A stretch of DNA of 64,000 nucleotides from Patiria miniata. Lineage: Eukaryota > Echinodermata > Asteroidea > Valvatida > Asterinidae. This document shows positions 22,061 through 31,097 of this stretch, piece by piece. The position numbers and the translations under genes are program-made. The notes below the pieces were generated by a model that was not told where the DNA came from, did no database searches, and worked only from the letters and a program-made list of their open reading frames with translations. The stretch covers positions 16,013,512-16,077,511 of the forward strand of contig NW_024037048.1 in the NCBI RefSeq assembly GCF_015706575.1, written 5' to 3'. How positions within the stretch are numbered: position 1 is the stretch's first letter; each line of letters begins with the position of its first letter.

Positions 22061-22609
22061 ACAGCTATGATTGCCAATGAAGGATATGGTTTGTCTATGA
22101 GACTATAGCATTACACTTGAAATCACCTTTCATCATATCAATCCAAATATTGTTAACATTGTAATTACCTTTAAAAAAAAACGGTGTAATTTTGCGACAG
22201 TCACATGCACACTACATTGTTTCTTTTCAGTGAAAAGTTCAGGATTTTAAAGTAGCTCTACCCGCATTGTTTGTTTTACTAGTTTAAACAATGTAACCAC
22301 TTGATTTTCTTTTTCGCTCTCGGACGTTTCACGCCGTCAGAGAAAAAAATTAGCTTTATTTTAGATTCGAGGGATTTATTGGGCTCTTAAATAGTTCGAA
22401 ATTAACATCAAAATTCTATAATTAAACGTGGGCGGATCGTTTCGATAGATGTCTCCATCATTACAAAGTGCAAAGCTTTCATATTGCTAGAAAAATAGAA
22501 ATTTGAAAACAAAATGTATTTTTCATTGTCAAAACTAAAAAATTGCACTGGCAAGCAACTATAAACTGATCACTTAAATCCAGTTATGCCATTCTACTTG
22601 TCCGATATA

Positions 22610-22850
22610 GCGCCCTCTGTTGAAAATTTGAAGAGCTCCCTCTATTGATATACATAAATAGCTATTTTGTGATCCAATAAATAGCGCACTCTATTGAAAA
22701 ACATAACAGCGCCCTCTATTGACCATGCAGTTATCAATTTGCCCCCTTACCAACTCGCCCCACTTGTTTGCCCCAAACGGGAAAGGTCAATAGAGGGCGC
22801 CACTCATCTTATCAATTGAGGGCGCTATTTATCGAATCAATAGAGGGCGC
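22610..22850. promoter_or_regulatory. Seven CTCF-like motifs in two opposing groups
   Basis: GCGCCCTCTNTTGA-type motifs lie at 22,610, 22,635, 22,684 and 22,709, all in one orientation. TCAATAGAGGGCGC-type motifs lie at 22,787, 22,812 and 22,837 in the other. The core AGAGGGCGC fits the known CTCF consensus (CCASYAGRKGGCRS) well apart from the 5' side. The cluster is conserved in the right arm (52,780-53,019). The role is inferred; it could instead be a repeat family. Confidence 0.5.
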
Positions 22851-23233
22851 AGTTCTTTTATCAGTTGACAGCTGGCGCCAGATATCACCACATGGGGAAA
22901 TTGCAACGTGATCCACAACTCGTTTTGGAAAGGTAAATTTCAGAATAAAATACAGGATTCTTTAGGAGCAGTTATTCAAGATCAGTTTAGTAAGACACTC
23001 GTAACGTGAACGTATAGTTTTGTGCCATTCTGACTAATAAAAAAGTAATAAATTATGCTGGCATAGCTGGCGAAAAAAATGTCAGTTAAGTTAGGCCTAG
23101 CCCTAGGCCTAGGCCTTGTTTGAGTTTGCATGGACGGTCCCTATAATTTTCGGAATTAAGAATTGCTCCTTTAGTACACGTCCAGCAAATACCAACTCAC
23201 TATGGCTTTATTTAGCGAGGCACTATGTTATAA

Positions 23234-23621
23234 CGCAGTGGCTATTGTTACGGCAGCCGTAACGCATTTCCCATTTTCTATCGTTACGGTAGACTGCAAC
23301 CTGGCAACTTTTATAAAAAAACATGACAAGAAAATATAAAATTAGAAGGAAAAAAGTGAATTTGAACTTTATGAAATTCGGACTTTATTTCCCTTTTAAA
23401 AAAAATCCTCAAAAGCCTCAGGTTAGAAAAGGAAAAAAAATTGAGTGCAAAACTGAGATTCGAACCCGCAACCTCGCGGTGCAAAATCCTACCCTCTATC
23501 GGCTGAGCTGGCGCACTGCTCGATAAAACGTGTGGAAACAAATAATTATATACCTGCGTGCGTATCAAAAAAATATCGTAGAGGGCGCTAAACAACGAGT
23601 GCCGTAACGATAGCCACTTCG
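23234..23621. mobile_element. MITE with 9-bp target duplication, left arm only
   Basis: Imperfect 22-bp inverted ends (CGCAGTGGCTATTGTTACGG and CGAAGTGGCTATCGTTACGG in the same sense) are flanked by ATGTTATAA at 23,225-23,233 and 23,622-23,630. The right arm near 52,420 has no insertion. Nine-base duplications are typical of Mutator-like elements. The interior carries a tRNA-like sequence and a TAGAGGGCGCT motif. Confidence 0.75.
23450..23524 (-). other. tRNA-like sequence inside the MITE
   Basis: On the minus strand GCCAGCTCAGCCGATAGAG resembles a tRNA A box and D arm, and GGTTCGAATC 30-40 bases later is a consensus B box. The anticodon arm does not form a convincing five-base stem and seven-base loop, so I call it tRNA-like rather than a tRNA gene. 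Confidence 0.5.
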
Positions 23622-23633
23622 ATGTTATAAATG

Positions 23634-24540
23634 GAATGTCATGGCCTAGCGGTTAAGAGCACCGGACTCATGTTCTGGTGTTTCAGAGGCAACAGTGACG
23701 TGGGTTCGAGCCCGCCGGCGGCCGGCGGCGGACACTTGGCCTTAACCCTAAAGGGGCCGGGGGGGGGGGGGGGGGGGGGGCGGAATCCGCCCCCCCCCCC
23801 TCCACATTTTCCGTGATAGCCTCTAAAAAATTTTTTCGCGCCCCGAGCTGTTATGACTTTTTAGCCTCGAGCTTTGCGCATCTTTTGATACCAAAAACAT
23901 AAAAATCGGACCACGGGTTGGCTCGAAGCGAAAAATTTTCCGGCGCTACGCTACGCGCCGTGAAAACTGAATTTTCGCATATGCGTCGTATACACAGAGC
24001 AGAATTGCCATGCGTACATACAGTGACATATGAATAATTAATTAGCCATAATTCAAAAACCCTTTGACCTATAGTCATGAAATTTCTTGGGTATGTTTAG
24101 GAAGAGTTGCTCTATGCATGTGCCGAGTTTCAAAAATTTTCGTCACTCGATTGCCGAGATCTTAGGGGGGGGGGGGGGCCGGAATCCCCCACCCCCGCTG
24201 AGAGATGGTCAAAATAACCCGGCCCCTTTAGGGTTAAGCATTAAGGCACTTGACCATACTTGCTTTGTCCTTCGGATGGGACGTAAAGCCGTAGGTCCCG
24301 TGTGTTGTATAATGCACGTTAAAGACTTGTTCGCTAAGAGAAGGGGTTCGCCTCGGTGTCCTGGCAGTGGCCGCAGCAACTTATTATAAACCAATGAAAG
24401 GTGCTACATAATGGGTCTCATATTACTCATGTACTTCATTCATCTAATAATAGACATAACTGCCAGCGCCTTGAGTACCTATACTCCGTTGCGATTATGC
24501 CTGAATAGGCTTCTGCAACGTAACCATACAGATACAGATA
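23634..24540 (+). mobile_element. tRNA-derived SINE interrupted by a TTAA MITE
   Basis: The head (ATGGCCTAGCGGTTAAGAGC to GGGTTCGAGCCC) has A and B boxes with a long variable arm, like a Leu/Ser-type tRNA. The body has a conserved GGGACGTAAAGCCG, GGTCCCGTGTG, CACGTTAAAGA core seen in several invertebrate SINEs, and a tail with ACAGATACAGATA. It is split by the element at 23,746-24,233. The uninterrupted copy is on the minus strand of the right arm at about 52,010-52,405. Confidence 0.7.
23746..24233. mobile_element. piggyBac-like MITE, TTAA target, 488 bp
   Basis: Perfect inverted ends CCCTAAAGGGGCCGGG are flanked by TTAA at 23,742-23,745 and 24,234-24,237. TTAA duplication plus CCC at the ends is the hallmark of piggyBac-type elements. 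The interior near both ends has long G/C homopolymers. The right-arm SINE lacks it. No transposase is present. Confidence 0.85.
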
Positions 24541-26031
24541 AAAGTGCCTTTCTGTTATCCTACGGTTTTCATAGAAATTGATGACGTGCATGCCATGAGC
24601 AGCCAGTGATGCAAGACACAGAGTCAGAGGAATGCAGCATATGATGCAATTGATGACAGAACAGATAGCAGGTTGATCTCCAATGGGCAGCAGACATGGA
24701 AAGAATGTTGCAACCTGACGCCACTTCAGCGGTACAAAGTCTATGGTGAGTCAAGAAAATTGAAGTATTTCCTAACATTGAAATTGGGAATGTTTCTTAG
24801 TCCTAGATTCATGTCTTATCATCATTTTTGCAATGACTGTCCTTCATTGAGATGATGTATGAGGAAAACGGCAGAGTCATATATTCTTTTTTTTTGGCCT
24901 AATAGAGAGTCGGGAACTAGGACAGCTTTTATGGGCGGAAACCAGTTCAAGCTAGTTCCCGATTGTCTTATACCATTTGAAATCCACTTGTGTTCACAAG
25001 CAAGATCCAGTCTACTCATTATCATAATCGATGCTTCGCGCTCGGTAACAGAATCGCACTCGGGATATGGGGACCATTGAATGTACGCTGGGCATGAAGA
25101 CTACATCACGTCGTTCAAACATTAACACGAGTCGGAAATTTAACGTGTTCATGATCGCAAGGGGAGCTCTCAGAATTGAACGGGAAATTTCACTTTTCTT
25201 CCGGATCGCAAATAAACTTCAGTACAACCATTTAATCATCGATGTCTATTTGTACCTCAGGTGGCCTATCTAGTAATTGGGAGGCCATTTTGAGGGTGAA
25301 ATCTGAATGTTAAAAAGACAATAAGTTTGGTCCAAATTACTCGGACTACTGTAAGTGTAGTCCGAAAATTTGGGACTCTCAATACTGTGTATGAGAGTCC
25401 CAAAACTTATGGTATTGAAAACATGCAAAGCAAAAAATAGACTGGCACCTGAAACAACCAGTCCAACACAGCTTCAGTACTGCATCAATCAACCATGCCA
25501 AAAGAATTAAAGAAACATGTGGCATGAAGCGGGAACTAGTCTCAATTTACTACACATTTCTCCGTAGTCAAGCCACCAGACTATTGACACTGAATGAAGA
25601 GGTCAGTCTTTTCAAATAGTTGGACCATATGGTCATGATGGTTGGACATGTACCAGTCTAGTATTTAGTCCCATTTTGAAATCACTTGACTTCCCTCTCA
25701 TGTGCAAAATATTGAAGAAAAATCTCCTTTGAAAATTGAATTGAGTCTCCAAACTTGGTTGGTGAAATACTGAGGACATTTTCTTTGCCCGTTTTGTTTT
25801 GCACGTTTCAGAGCACTCCAGAGCCCTGTCTGCTGTAAGTGTAGCTTAGCCCTAGTCCTAGCCCAGGTTGGACTCTGTTGTGTACACGCAACGGAGTCCA
25901 GGGTATGAATCTCTCCTGCCATAGCGAAAAAAGTTTTAACACATTTAGTATTAGTAAATATTGCTTGAGATTATTTATGCTGATTGAATTCTTCTCATTG
26001 TCTTTGGGTAATGTATTTTTTTTTTCATTAG
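24541..26031 (+). other. Endophilin upstream intron, with hairpins
   Basis: No family-assigned exon is visible. At 25,340-25,400 two adjacent hairpins (GGACTAC..GTAGTCC and GGGACTCTC..GAGAGTCCC) are conserved in the right arm at 51,130-51,200. A 32-base near-palindrome (TGGACTCTGTTG..) lies at 25,868-25,900. A possible exon at about 24,620-24,730 is discussed under rejected items. Confidence 0.5.
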
Positions 26032-26104
26032 AAAATTGATGTGGCAGGTCACACAGTGGATGATTTGGTGAACAAGACAATAGAATACCTTCAGCCCAAT
26101 CCAG
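26032..26104 (+). CDS. SH3GL: Endophilin-A, BAR-domain exon 1 of 4 (left arm)
   Basis: The exon has acceptor TTTTCATTAG and donor G|GTAAGA. It encodes KIDVAGHTVDDLVNKTIEYL then QPNP, matching human endophilin-A1 residues 39-62 ([24 protein letters not shown]). Endophilin-A is a cytosolic BAR and SH3 protein that bends membranes and recruits dynamin and synaptojanin in endocytosis. The four exons here cover about residues 39-177 of a usual 350. The N-terminal amphipathic helix and the SH3 exon are not in the window. The exon is conserved in the right arm at 50,443-50,515. Confidence 0.92.
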
Positions 26105-26732
26105 GTAAGAACCAAAATTGAAACATCATTGACGCTAACCTTCCCAAATCCTCCAAAATCCTTTTTGCAAAATGTAGGCTTTTGCAGGATTGAGGCTATG
26201 GCAAAAATGTGTGCCTGATTTATGAGGATGCACTGTGTCAAGGTCTTGGGCCGGATCTTGTGTTGTTCCCTGAGCTCAGGGAACCAGACTAGCTGGCTTG
26301 CATCCATTCACGGATGTGTAACCGCTTGCAAAAAAAATGCGGACTAAATAAATTGGGTAAATCGGGGCACTATTTGGCAAAATCAGTTTCTTCCAACGAT
26401 GGTCGGCCGACCATCTTTTGAAATCAATACAAAAATTCCACTTTTCTTAAAAATGACAGCACACCAGGTGCCATGATTTCACAGGATGTCTGAGACTGTC
26501 ATTCACCTACAGTCAAGTAAAGTATTTCATAATATTTTGGTAGTTTTGTTTGTTGATGTTTGCAAATGTCGTATATTACCTTTAATTGTAACCTTTGGAA
26601 TAATTACGTTTGGGGTGACTACAGAACACCGGTTTGAATCGGGTCTAAGTATTCACTTCAAACAAACCAAATAGAGATAGATCTTCTATTTGTGTGCTGA
26701 CCCTAATCAATCGTATCGTCTTTCCTGAACAG
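26105..26732 (+). other. Endophilin intron with repeat fragment
   Basis: It holds a fragment of the CCTTCCCAAATCCTCC / GGATTTTGCAGGATTGAGG repeat family at 26,138-26,290, the same family as the element at 29,272. Otherwise unremarkable. Confidence 0.55.
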
Positions 26733-26858
26733 TCTCCAGAGCCATGAGTAAAGTCCGTGGTCAGAACAAGGGAGGAACCAAGCCTCAACAACCCGTAGGA
26801 TTCCTGGGAGAAGTCATGCTGAAGAACGGCAGAGAATTAGGAGAAGATTCAACGTTTG
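26733..26858 (+). CDS. SH3GL: Endophilin-A exon 2 of 4 (left arm)
   Basis: This 126-base exon encodes SRAMSKVRGQNKGGTKPQQP, then GFLGEVMLKNGRELGEDSTF. It matches the helix-1 insert and the next helix (human 63-110). Compared with human SRAKLSMINTMSKIRG and fly ARAKMAAVKGISKLSG it lacks about seven residues between SRA and MSK, inside the membrane-inserting segment. The right-arm exon has the same length, so the gap is not a read error. Donor G|GTGAGC. Confidence 0.9.
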
Positions 26859-27120
26859 GTGAGCAAGCTTCAAGATGTATTCTCTTTCCTTCTGTGGTAG
26901 ACTGATCATAAAGCTCTCAAAAAGGTGCTCTAATCAGTGTTCCAATCCACCAACATAGTACCATGAGTATTGTGTAATTTATGTAGGGCCCAGCACTTCA
27001 GATATGCAAGGCCAAGTAAAGAAATAAACCAGTTTCTCGTAGCTGCCCGCTGCCTTTTTTGCACCCACTTTGTATTTTTAAATTTTTTTTATTTATAAAT
27101 GTATGCATTGCAATATACAG

Positions 27121-27616
27121 GTGAGTCAAGAAAGATGAAACCCAAATGGCAGGACCAATTTTTGAATAAAGTTTTGCCTGTAGCACTTTCCAAATCTAGG
27201 ATATGAAGGCCCAATCAATGGGCTTTGTTTTAGCGCAAGAATCACTCAAATCACTCATGAACTTTTCAAGTTGCTTAATTTTCAACACAAACACTGTTTT
27301 AAAAGTTCTGTCCACGGATCACAAAAAGTGTTTTTTCATTAAAATGAAAACAATTCACATGCATCCCTGTGAGAATTGTTATCACTTTGCTGCAAGAACA
27401 CTTCCTATTTTTGTGATATGTGGACAGAACTCTAAAACGGTGGTTGTGTTCAAAATTTCGTAACTTGAAAAGTACATGAGTGATTTGAATGAATCTTGTA
27501 CTAAAAGAAAGTTTAATAACTGGGCTTTCATATCCTAGATTTCGAAAGTGCTACAGGAAAAACTTCAATCAAAAATTGGTCCAGCCTTTTGTGTTTCGGT
27601 TTTTTTACTCGCCCTT
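27121..27616. repeat. Foldback element, arms of about 250 bp
   Basis: The two halves are inverted copies. GTGAGTCAAGAAAGATGAAA at the left pairs with TTTCGGTTTTTTTACTCGCC at the right, and CCTGTAGCACTTTCCAAATC pairs with the segment near 27,540-27,559. The right arm is deleted across most of it. No coding sequence. Intron of endophilin. Confidence 0.75.
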
Positions 27617-27694
27617 TATTTGGCAAATTTGTCAGTTGTCTGTTTATTTGTTTCCAACAATATTGTAGCTACATGTACTAGTACAGCAGATAGG

Positions 27695-28175
27695 CGATGG
27701 GATTGTGCCTTTGATGATACAAGCATGGCATTTGGCACACAGTCAGAGTATGTCACGAGAAAGATATTTGGCCATAGGGCCATCGCAGATTTGTCCTTTG
27801 AAAAAATATAGACAAATCCGAAGGCAGCCATTTTCTGCGGTGGCGCAATGTTTGCGCGAGACGCACTCAGGTAGGGCGCGTGCTCTAGGCTCCTTCAACC
27901 AATAAGAATACCAAAATGCATGCGCGCCTCGTCTTTAAGAACGCGTTCAGTATGCGTGTGAGCGAGACACCACCGCAGTAAAAACCTGCTAATTCTGGTC
28001 GCCAGATTCCACTATAGGTAGTAAAATGACCAATGGCAGCCATTTTGAAAATTTTGAATATTGCTTGTTAACTAGATTTTTTCAAAGGGCAAATCTGTGA
28101 TGGCCCATTTATAAGACATACTCTGACTGTGTGCCAAATGCCATGCTTGTATCATCAACTTTAGGCACAATTCTC
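27695..28175. repeat. Second inverted-repeat element, about 480 bp
   Basis: GATACAAGCATGGCATTTGG with CACACAGTCAGAGTATG at 27,715-27,750 is inverted at 28,115-28,155, and TTTGTCCTTTGAAAAAATA at 27,792 pairs with 28,075-28,095. The unpaired centre contains an IR-free GC-rich stretch. Intronic. Confidence 0.65.
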
Positions 28176-28305
28176 CCAAATATTTCCGCTGAATAATGCA
28201 TTTCATAGACCATCCCAGCTCCCGTGGTAAACATAGCCCAGCTGTTCTCATTTTGGTGGAAACATCAGAACAATAAAATCTTGCCTTTTGTTTTTTTGGA
28301 TACAG

Positions 28306-28433
28306 GTACGGCGATGGTTGAGTGAATTGCTGAGGCAACTTTCTGAAGTCAAGGACGCCTTCGATCTGAACGTCAGACAGAACTTCCTGGATCCCTGGAT
28401 CATCTCAAGAACAAAGATCTGAAAGAGATCAAC
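28306..28433 (+). pseudogene. SH3GL: Decayed duplicate of endophilin exon 3
   Basis: The segment has a TTTGGATACAG acceptor and AAC|GTGAGA donor and is a near copy of the exon at 28,792. It has a five-base and a one-base deletion and in-frame stops, so it encodes no BAR helix. The surrounding introns are also duplicated (about a 490-base unit). The right arm keeps only the last 55 bases of this copy (49,356-49,410). Confidence 0.8.
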
Positions 28434-28791
28434 GTGAGATCCATCTTACAAAATCTAACATCACCCATTATCTGGTTGATTCTGATAGAATCAGGACTGT
28501 GTTGCACAGCCATGTTCGGGGAAATTCAAGCACAAATTAGGGAAAATGGAAAAAGTATAAAGCCACGTCAGAATGAAGTGGCTACGGCTAATACATGAGT
28601 TGCACCTATGGAAGCAGATGAAGCCACTTCCCATGTGAGCTAGTGTTAGTCGTAGCCATGTCATTCAGACATGGCTAATGCTCACTAACAGAAGGGTTAA
28701 CCAGGGTTACTGGAAATTACATTCTAATATAGCATAATCCGGCAAACAAAATTAGAAGCCATTTTAAGCCATGGTTATTTTTTGAAAACAG

Positions 28792-28925
28792 GTATGGCGA
28801 TGGTCGAGATGGGAGAATCACTGAGGCAACTTTGTGAAGTCAAGGGCGCCTTCGATCTGAACGTCAGACAGAACTTCCTGGATCCCCTGGATCATCTCAA
28901 GAACAAAGATCTGAAAGAGATCAAC
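28792..28925 (+). CDS. SH3GL: Endophilin-A exon 3 of 4 (left arm)
   Basis: The 134-base exon encodes GMAMVEMGESLRQLCEVKGA, FDLNVRQNFLDPLDHLKNKD and LKEIN, matching human 111-155 ([38 protein letters not shown]). This is the central long BAR helix. Acceptor GAAAACAG, donor GTGAGT. The right-arm copy is 48,503-48,636. Confidence 0.93.
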
Positions 28926-29894
28926 GTGAGTTCCATCTTACAGAATCTGACAGAATTTGGTTGATTTTGATAGAAGCAGGACTGTGTTGCACAGCCACCT
29001 GCGGGGAAATTCAAGCACAAATTGTGGCCAATCTGGAAAAATTGATAGAAGACCAGTGATCGATTACTAGTTGATTTGGGTTGTAACTTATGCCTGTGTA
29101 CTTTGGGTCATTCGATAAATTTGGGGTCCACTTTTTTCCTGTCCCTGTTACATCTGACATCTGTGATTTTATAATTCTGATGCACTCCTTAATGCAGTCG
29201 TCCTCCAAGGGTGATTATGAATAGCAAACTACCTACACAACGAATACAAAATTGTTTAAAGTCATTCTTAACCCTAACTCCCTGGGCATTTTTGCGATGA
29301 TGCTGCAAAATCCTCCAGCTGCCTCCATGTCAAAATTGCATGCAGCCTCAATCCTGCAAAATCCTCCATTATTTCTTGAATGTGATCCGTGGAAGAATGA
29401 TCACTGCCTCAATCCTACAAAATCCTCCAGCAATCACTGTCAATATGTTGAGGCAGAGCCAGTGACATCCTGGAGCAGTGCGGAGGACTTCAAGTATAAT
29501 TTATGCACAGCTGAGCATAAACAAACACAAGGCCCGGCCCAAGACCTTGACACACTGCATCCTGCAAAATCAGCCACACATTTTTGCCAATTAAACAGCC
29601 TCAATCCTGCAAAATCCTCCATTTTGCAAAGAGGATTTTGGAGGATTTGGGAAGGTTAGGGTTAATGCAGTCGTCCACCAAGAGTGATTATGTGAAGCAG
29701 ACAACCTACCCAACAAATTGTTAAAGTCATTCTTAATGATACTTGAACAGCAAATGACAATGCTCAGAGATAACAGGAACTCGAAAATTGTCACACTTTG
29801 ACCCATAATTTATATAAGGAGCCTTACAGCAATGTGCAAATGTCTCTTGTCAAACAATAAGTTTATTTGTCTCCCCAATGTTTGTTTTTTTCAG
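28926..29894 (+). other. Endophilin intron with a TTAA-bounded element
   Basis: The intron contains the element at 29,272-29,661, flanked by direct repeats of about 78 bp (29,190-29,271 and 29,662-29,740), each opening TTAATGCAGTCGTCC and closing AAAGTCATTCTTAA. No gene seen outside it. Confidence 0.6.
29272..29661. mobile_element. TTAA-bounded repeat element, 390 bp
   Basis: CCCTAAC at the left end and GTTAGGG at the right lie between TTAA at 29,268-29,271 and 29,662-29,665. The interior is full of ATCCTGCAAAATCCTCC and its complement. Related fragments occur at 26,138, 50,340 and 54,870. The right-arm copy (45,580-48,153) has two further insertions in it. Assignment to piggyBac-type rests on TTAA and CCC ends only. 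Confidence 0.6.
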
Positions 29895-29961
29895 CACCAT
29901 CAGAAGAAGTTGCAGGGGCGACGTCTTGACTTTGACTTCAAAAAGAAAAAGCAAGCAAAAG
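29895..29961 (+). CDS. SH3GL: Endophilin-A exon 4 of 4 (left arm)
   Basis: The 67-base exon encodes HHQKKLQGRRLDFDFKKKKQ then AK, the most conserved endophilin signature (human [22 protein letters not shown]). Acceptor TTTTTTTCAG, donor G|GTAGGC. Later BAR and SH3 exons are not found before the SLC12 copies begin at 32 kb, so either they lie beyond a very long intron or the gene is truncated. Confidence 0.92.
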
Positions 29962-30169
29962 GTAGGCGACAGATTATCTCATCTCCATCATATCAAATCA
30001 TCTTACATTACTAAAATCATAACTAAAACAAAAATAACGTTAGACTTAAAAAGTTTTATTGTTAACATGACACTAAGTATATCATTATTAAGACAAGATA
30101 AGTTTTGCGGTAGCACCATGTGAATAAATCTCTTTTCTGAGTATGTGTGGTTCTGAAAAGAACCGGAGG

Positions 30170-30208
30170 GACTCAATGTTTCGAACAGTATGCTCTGCCC
30201 TTCGTCAG
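30170..30208 (-). ncRNA. Hammerhead-ribozyme-like core, Penelope 5' repeat
   Basis: On the minus strand CTGACGA is followed by a six-base stem (GGGCAG with CTGTTC, two G-U pairs, loop AGCATA), then GAAAC, a short loop and GTC, the hammerhead core order. Stem I is not evident from adjacent sequence. Hammerheads are known in Penelope-like repeats, which supports the call. Confidence 0.5.
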
Positions 30209-30319
30209 GAGAATGAGGGATTCCAATGATGATGCGATGTTATAAGGATGGGTGCGGTAAGGCATGAGAAGGATGCAAACTGGTGAAGCTGTGGTGATGT
30301 GATGGAGTTCTTGAGGTAG

Positions 30320-30802
30320 GTGTTCATCGTCGCAGATGATGAACACCTACCTCAAGAACTCCGTCACATCACCACAGCACTGCAGCGCAACGGATACCAG
30401 CCCAGCCAAGTCAAGACACAAGACCCAAGAACCATTCCCGGCCGTAGGGTCTCCTATACCCAAAGCCAACTAGTTAGGGCCCCTAGTTCCATCACCCTCC
30501 CCTACTTAGGCACCACTTCTCATCACATCCAGCGCATCCTCCAAAAGCATGGAATTCGAGTCTTCCACACAGCCCCTCTGAAGATGCAGAACCTGCTGAC
30601 TTCACACAAGGATCGGTGTGACCCAGAATGCAGACCAGGGGTGTACAAGATTCCATGTCAATGTGGCAAAGTGTATATCGGCGAGACTGGCAGGGACTTC
30701 CCCACCAGACTCAATGAACGCAAAGCCCATGGCAGGAAGGGAGACTTCAAGAAATCTTCCATCGTCAAACACTCCCACACCGAAGACCACCCGATCAACT
30801 GA
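30320..30802 (+). CDS. GIY-YIG endonuclease region of a Penelope-like element
   Basis: The frame encodes a short connector (SHHIQRILQKHGIRVFHTAP) followed by GVYKIPCQCGKVYIGETGRD, the CCHH-like GIY-YIG signature of Penelope-like elements, with ETGR, TRLNERK and a His-rich KHSHTEDHPIN end. This enzyme nicks target DNA for reverse transcription. It is only the C-terminal part of the usual polyprotein and is treated as a fossil. Confidence 0.85.
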   Translation: MFIVADDEHLPQELRHITTALQRNGYQPSQVKTQDPRTIPGRRVSYTQSQLVRAPSSITLPYLGTTSHHIQRILQKHGIRVFHTAPLKMQNLLTSHKDRCDPECRPGVYKIPCQCGKVYIGETGRDFPTRLNERKAHGRKGDFKKSSIVKHSHTEDHPIN

Positions 30803-31058
30803 AGCCAAGCAGAAATACTCAGTAGCATCGACCGCTGGTACCCCCGACGCATCAGAGAAGCCAACTATACCCCTGAGCTCCTTCCCCTTTGCCCCCTCAC
30901 TGTGTACTGACACGCTCCAGTGATCGTCCAGCATCCTTCAGTCAACTTGCATCCTGTCTCAGCTTCACCGATTTCGAGCTTCACCAGTTTGCATCCTTCT
31001 CACGCCTCACCGCACCCATCCTTATAACATCGCATCATCGTTGGAATCCTTCGTTCTC

Positions 31059-31097
31059 CTGACGACAGGCAGAGCATACTGTTCGAAACGCTGAGTC
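31059..31097 (+). ncRNA. Hammerhead-ribozyme-like core, Penelope 3' repeat
   Basis: The plus-strand partner of the motif at 30,170: CTGACGA, stem GGCAG with CTGTT, GAAAC, loop and GTC. The two copies differ slightly. Activity is not shown by sequence alone. Confidence 0.5.

Larger units (their letters stand above)
17508..22275. other. Left-arm-specific block, 4.8 kb
   Basis: Homology to the right arm ends near 17,508 and resumes near 22,276; the right arm has unrelated sequence (53,363-57,440) here. The block holds degenerate and perfect tandem repeats described separately. I see no gene. A GCGCCCTCT motif recurs at 19,440, 20,557 and 21,030. Confidence 0.7.

Noticed and set aside
23450-23524. 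Functional tRNA gene
   Set aside because: A and B boxes are present but the anticodon arm and acceptor stem do not fold properly.
24620-24732. Possible exon upstream of endophilin (frame DSRLISNGQQTWKECC, donor ATG|GTGAGT; right arm near 51,800)
   Set aside because: It does not match the endophilin N-terminus, several residues differ between the arms, and the acceptor is unclear. Left as unproven.
29252-29659. 135-residue frame in the endophilin intron (and 210 residues at 47,541-48,173)
   Set aside because: Translation of the TTAA-bounded repeat and, on the right, the antisense of the LINE end.
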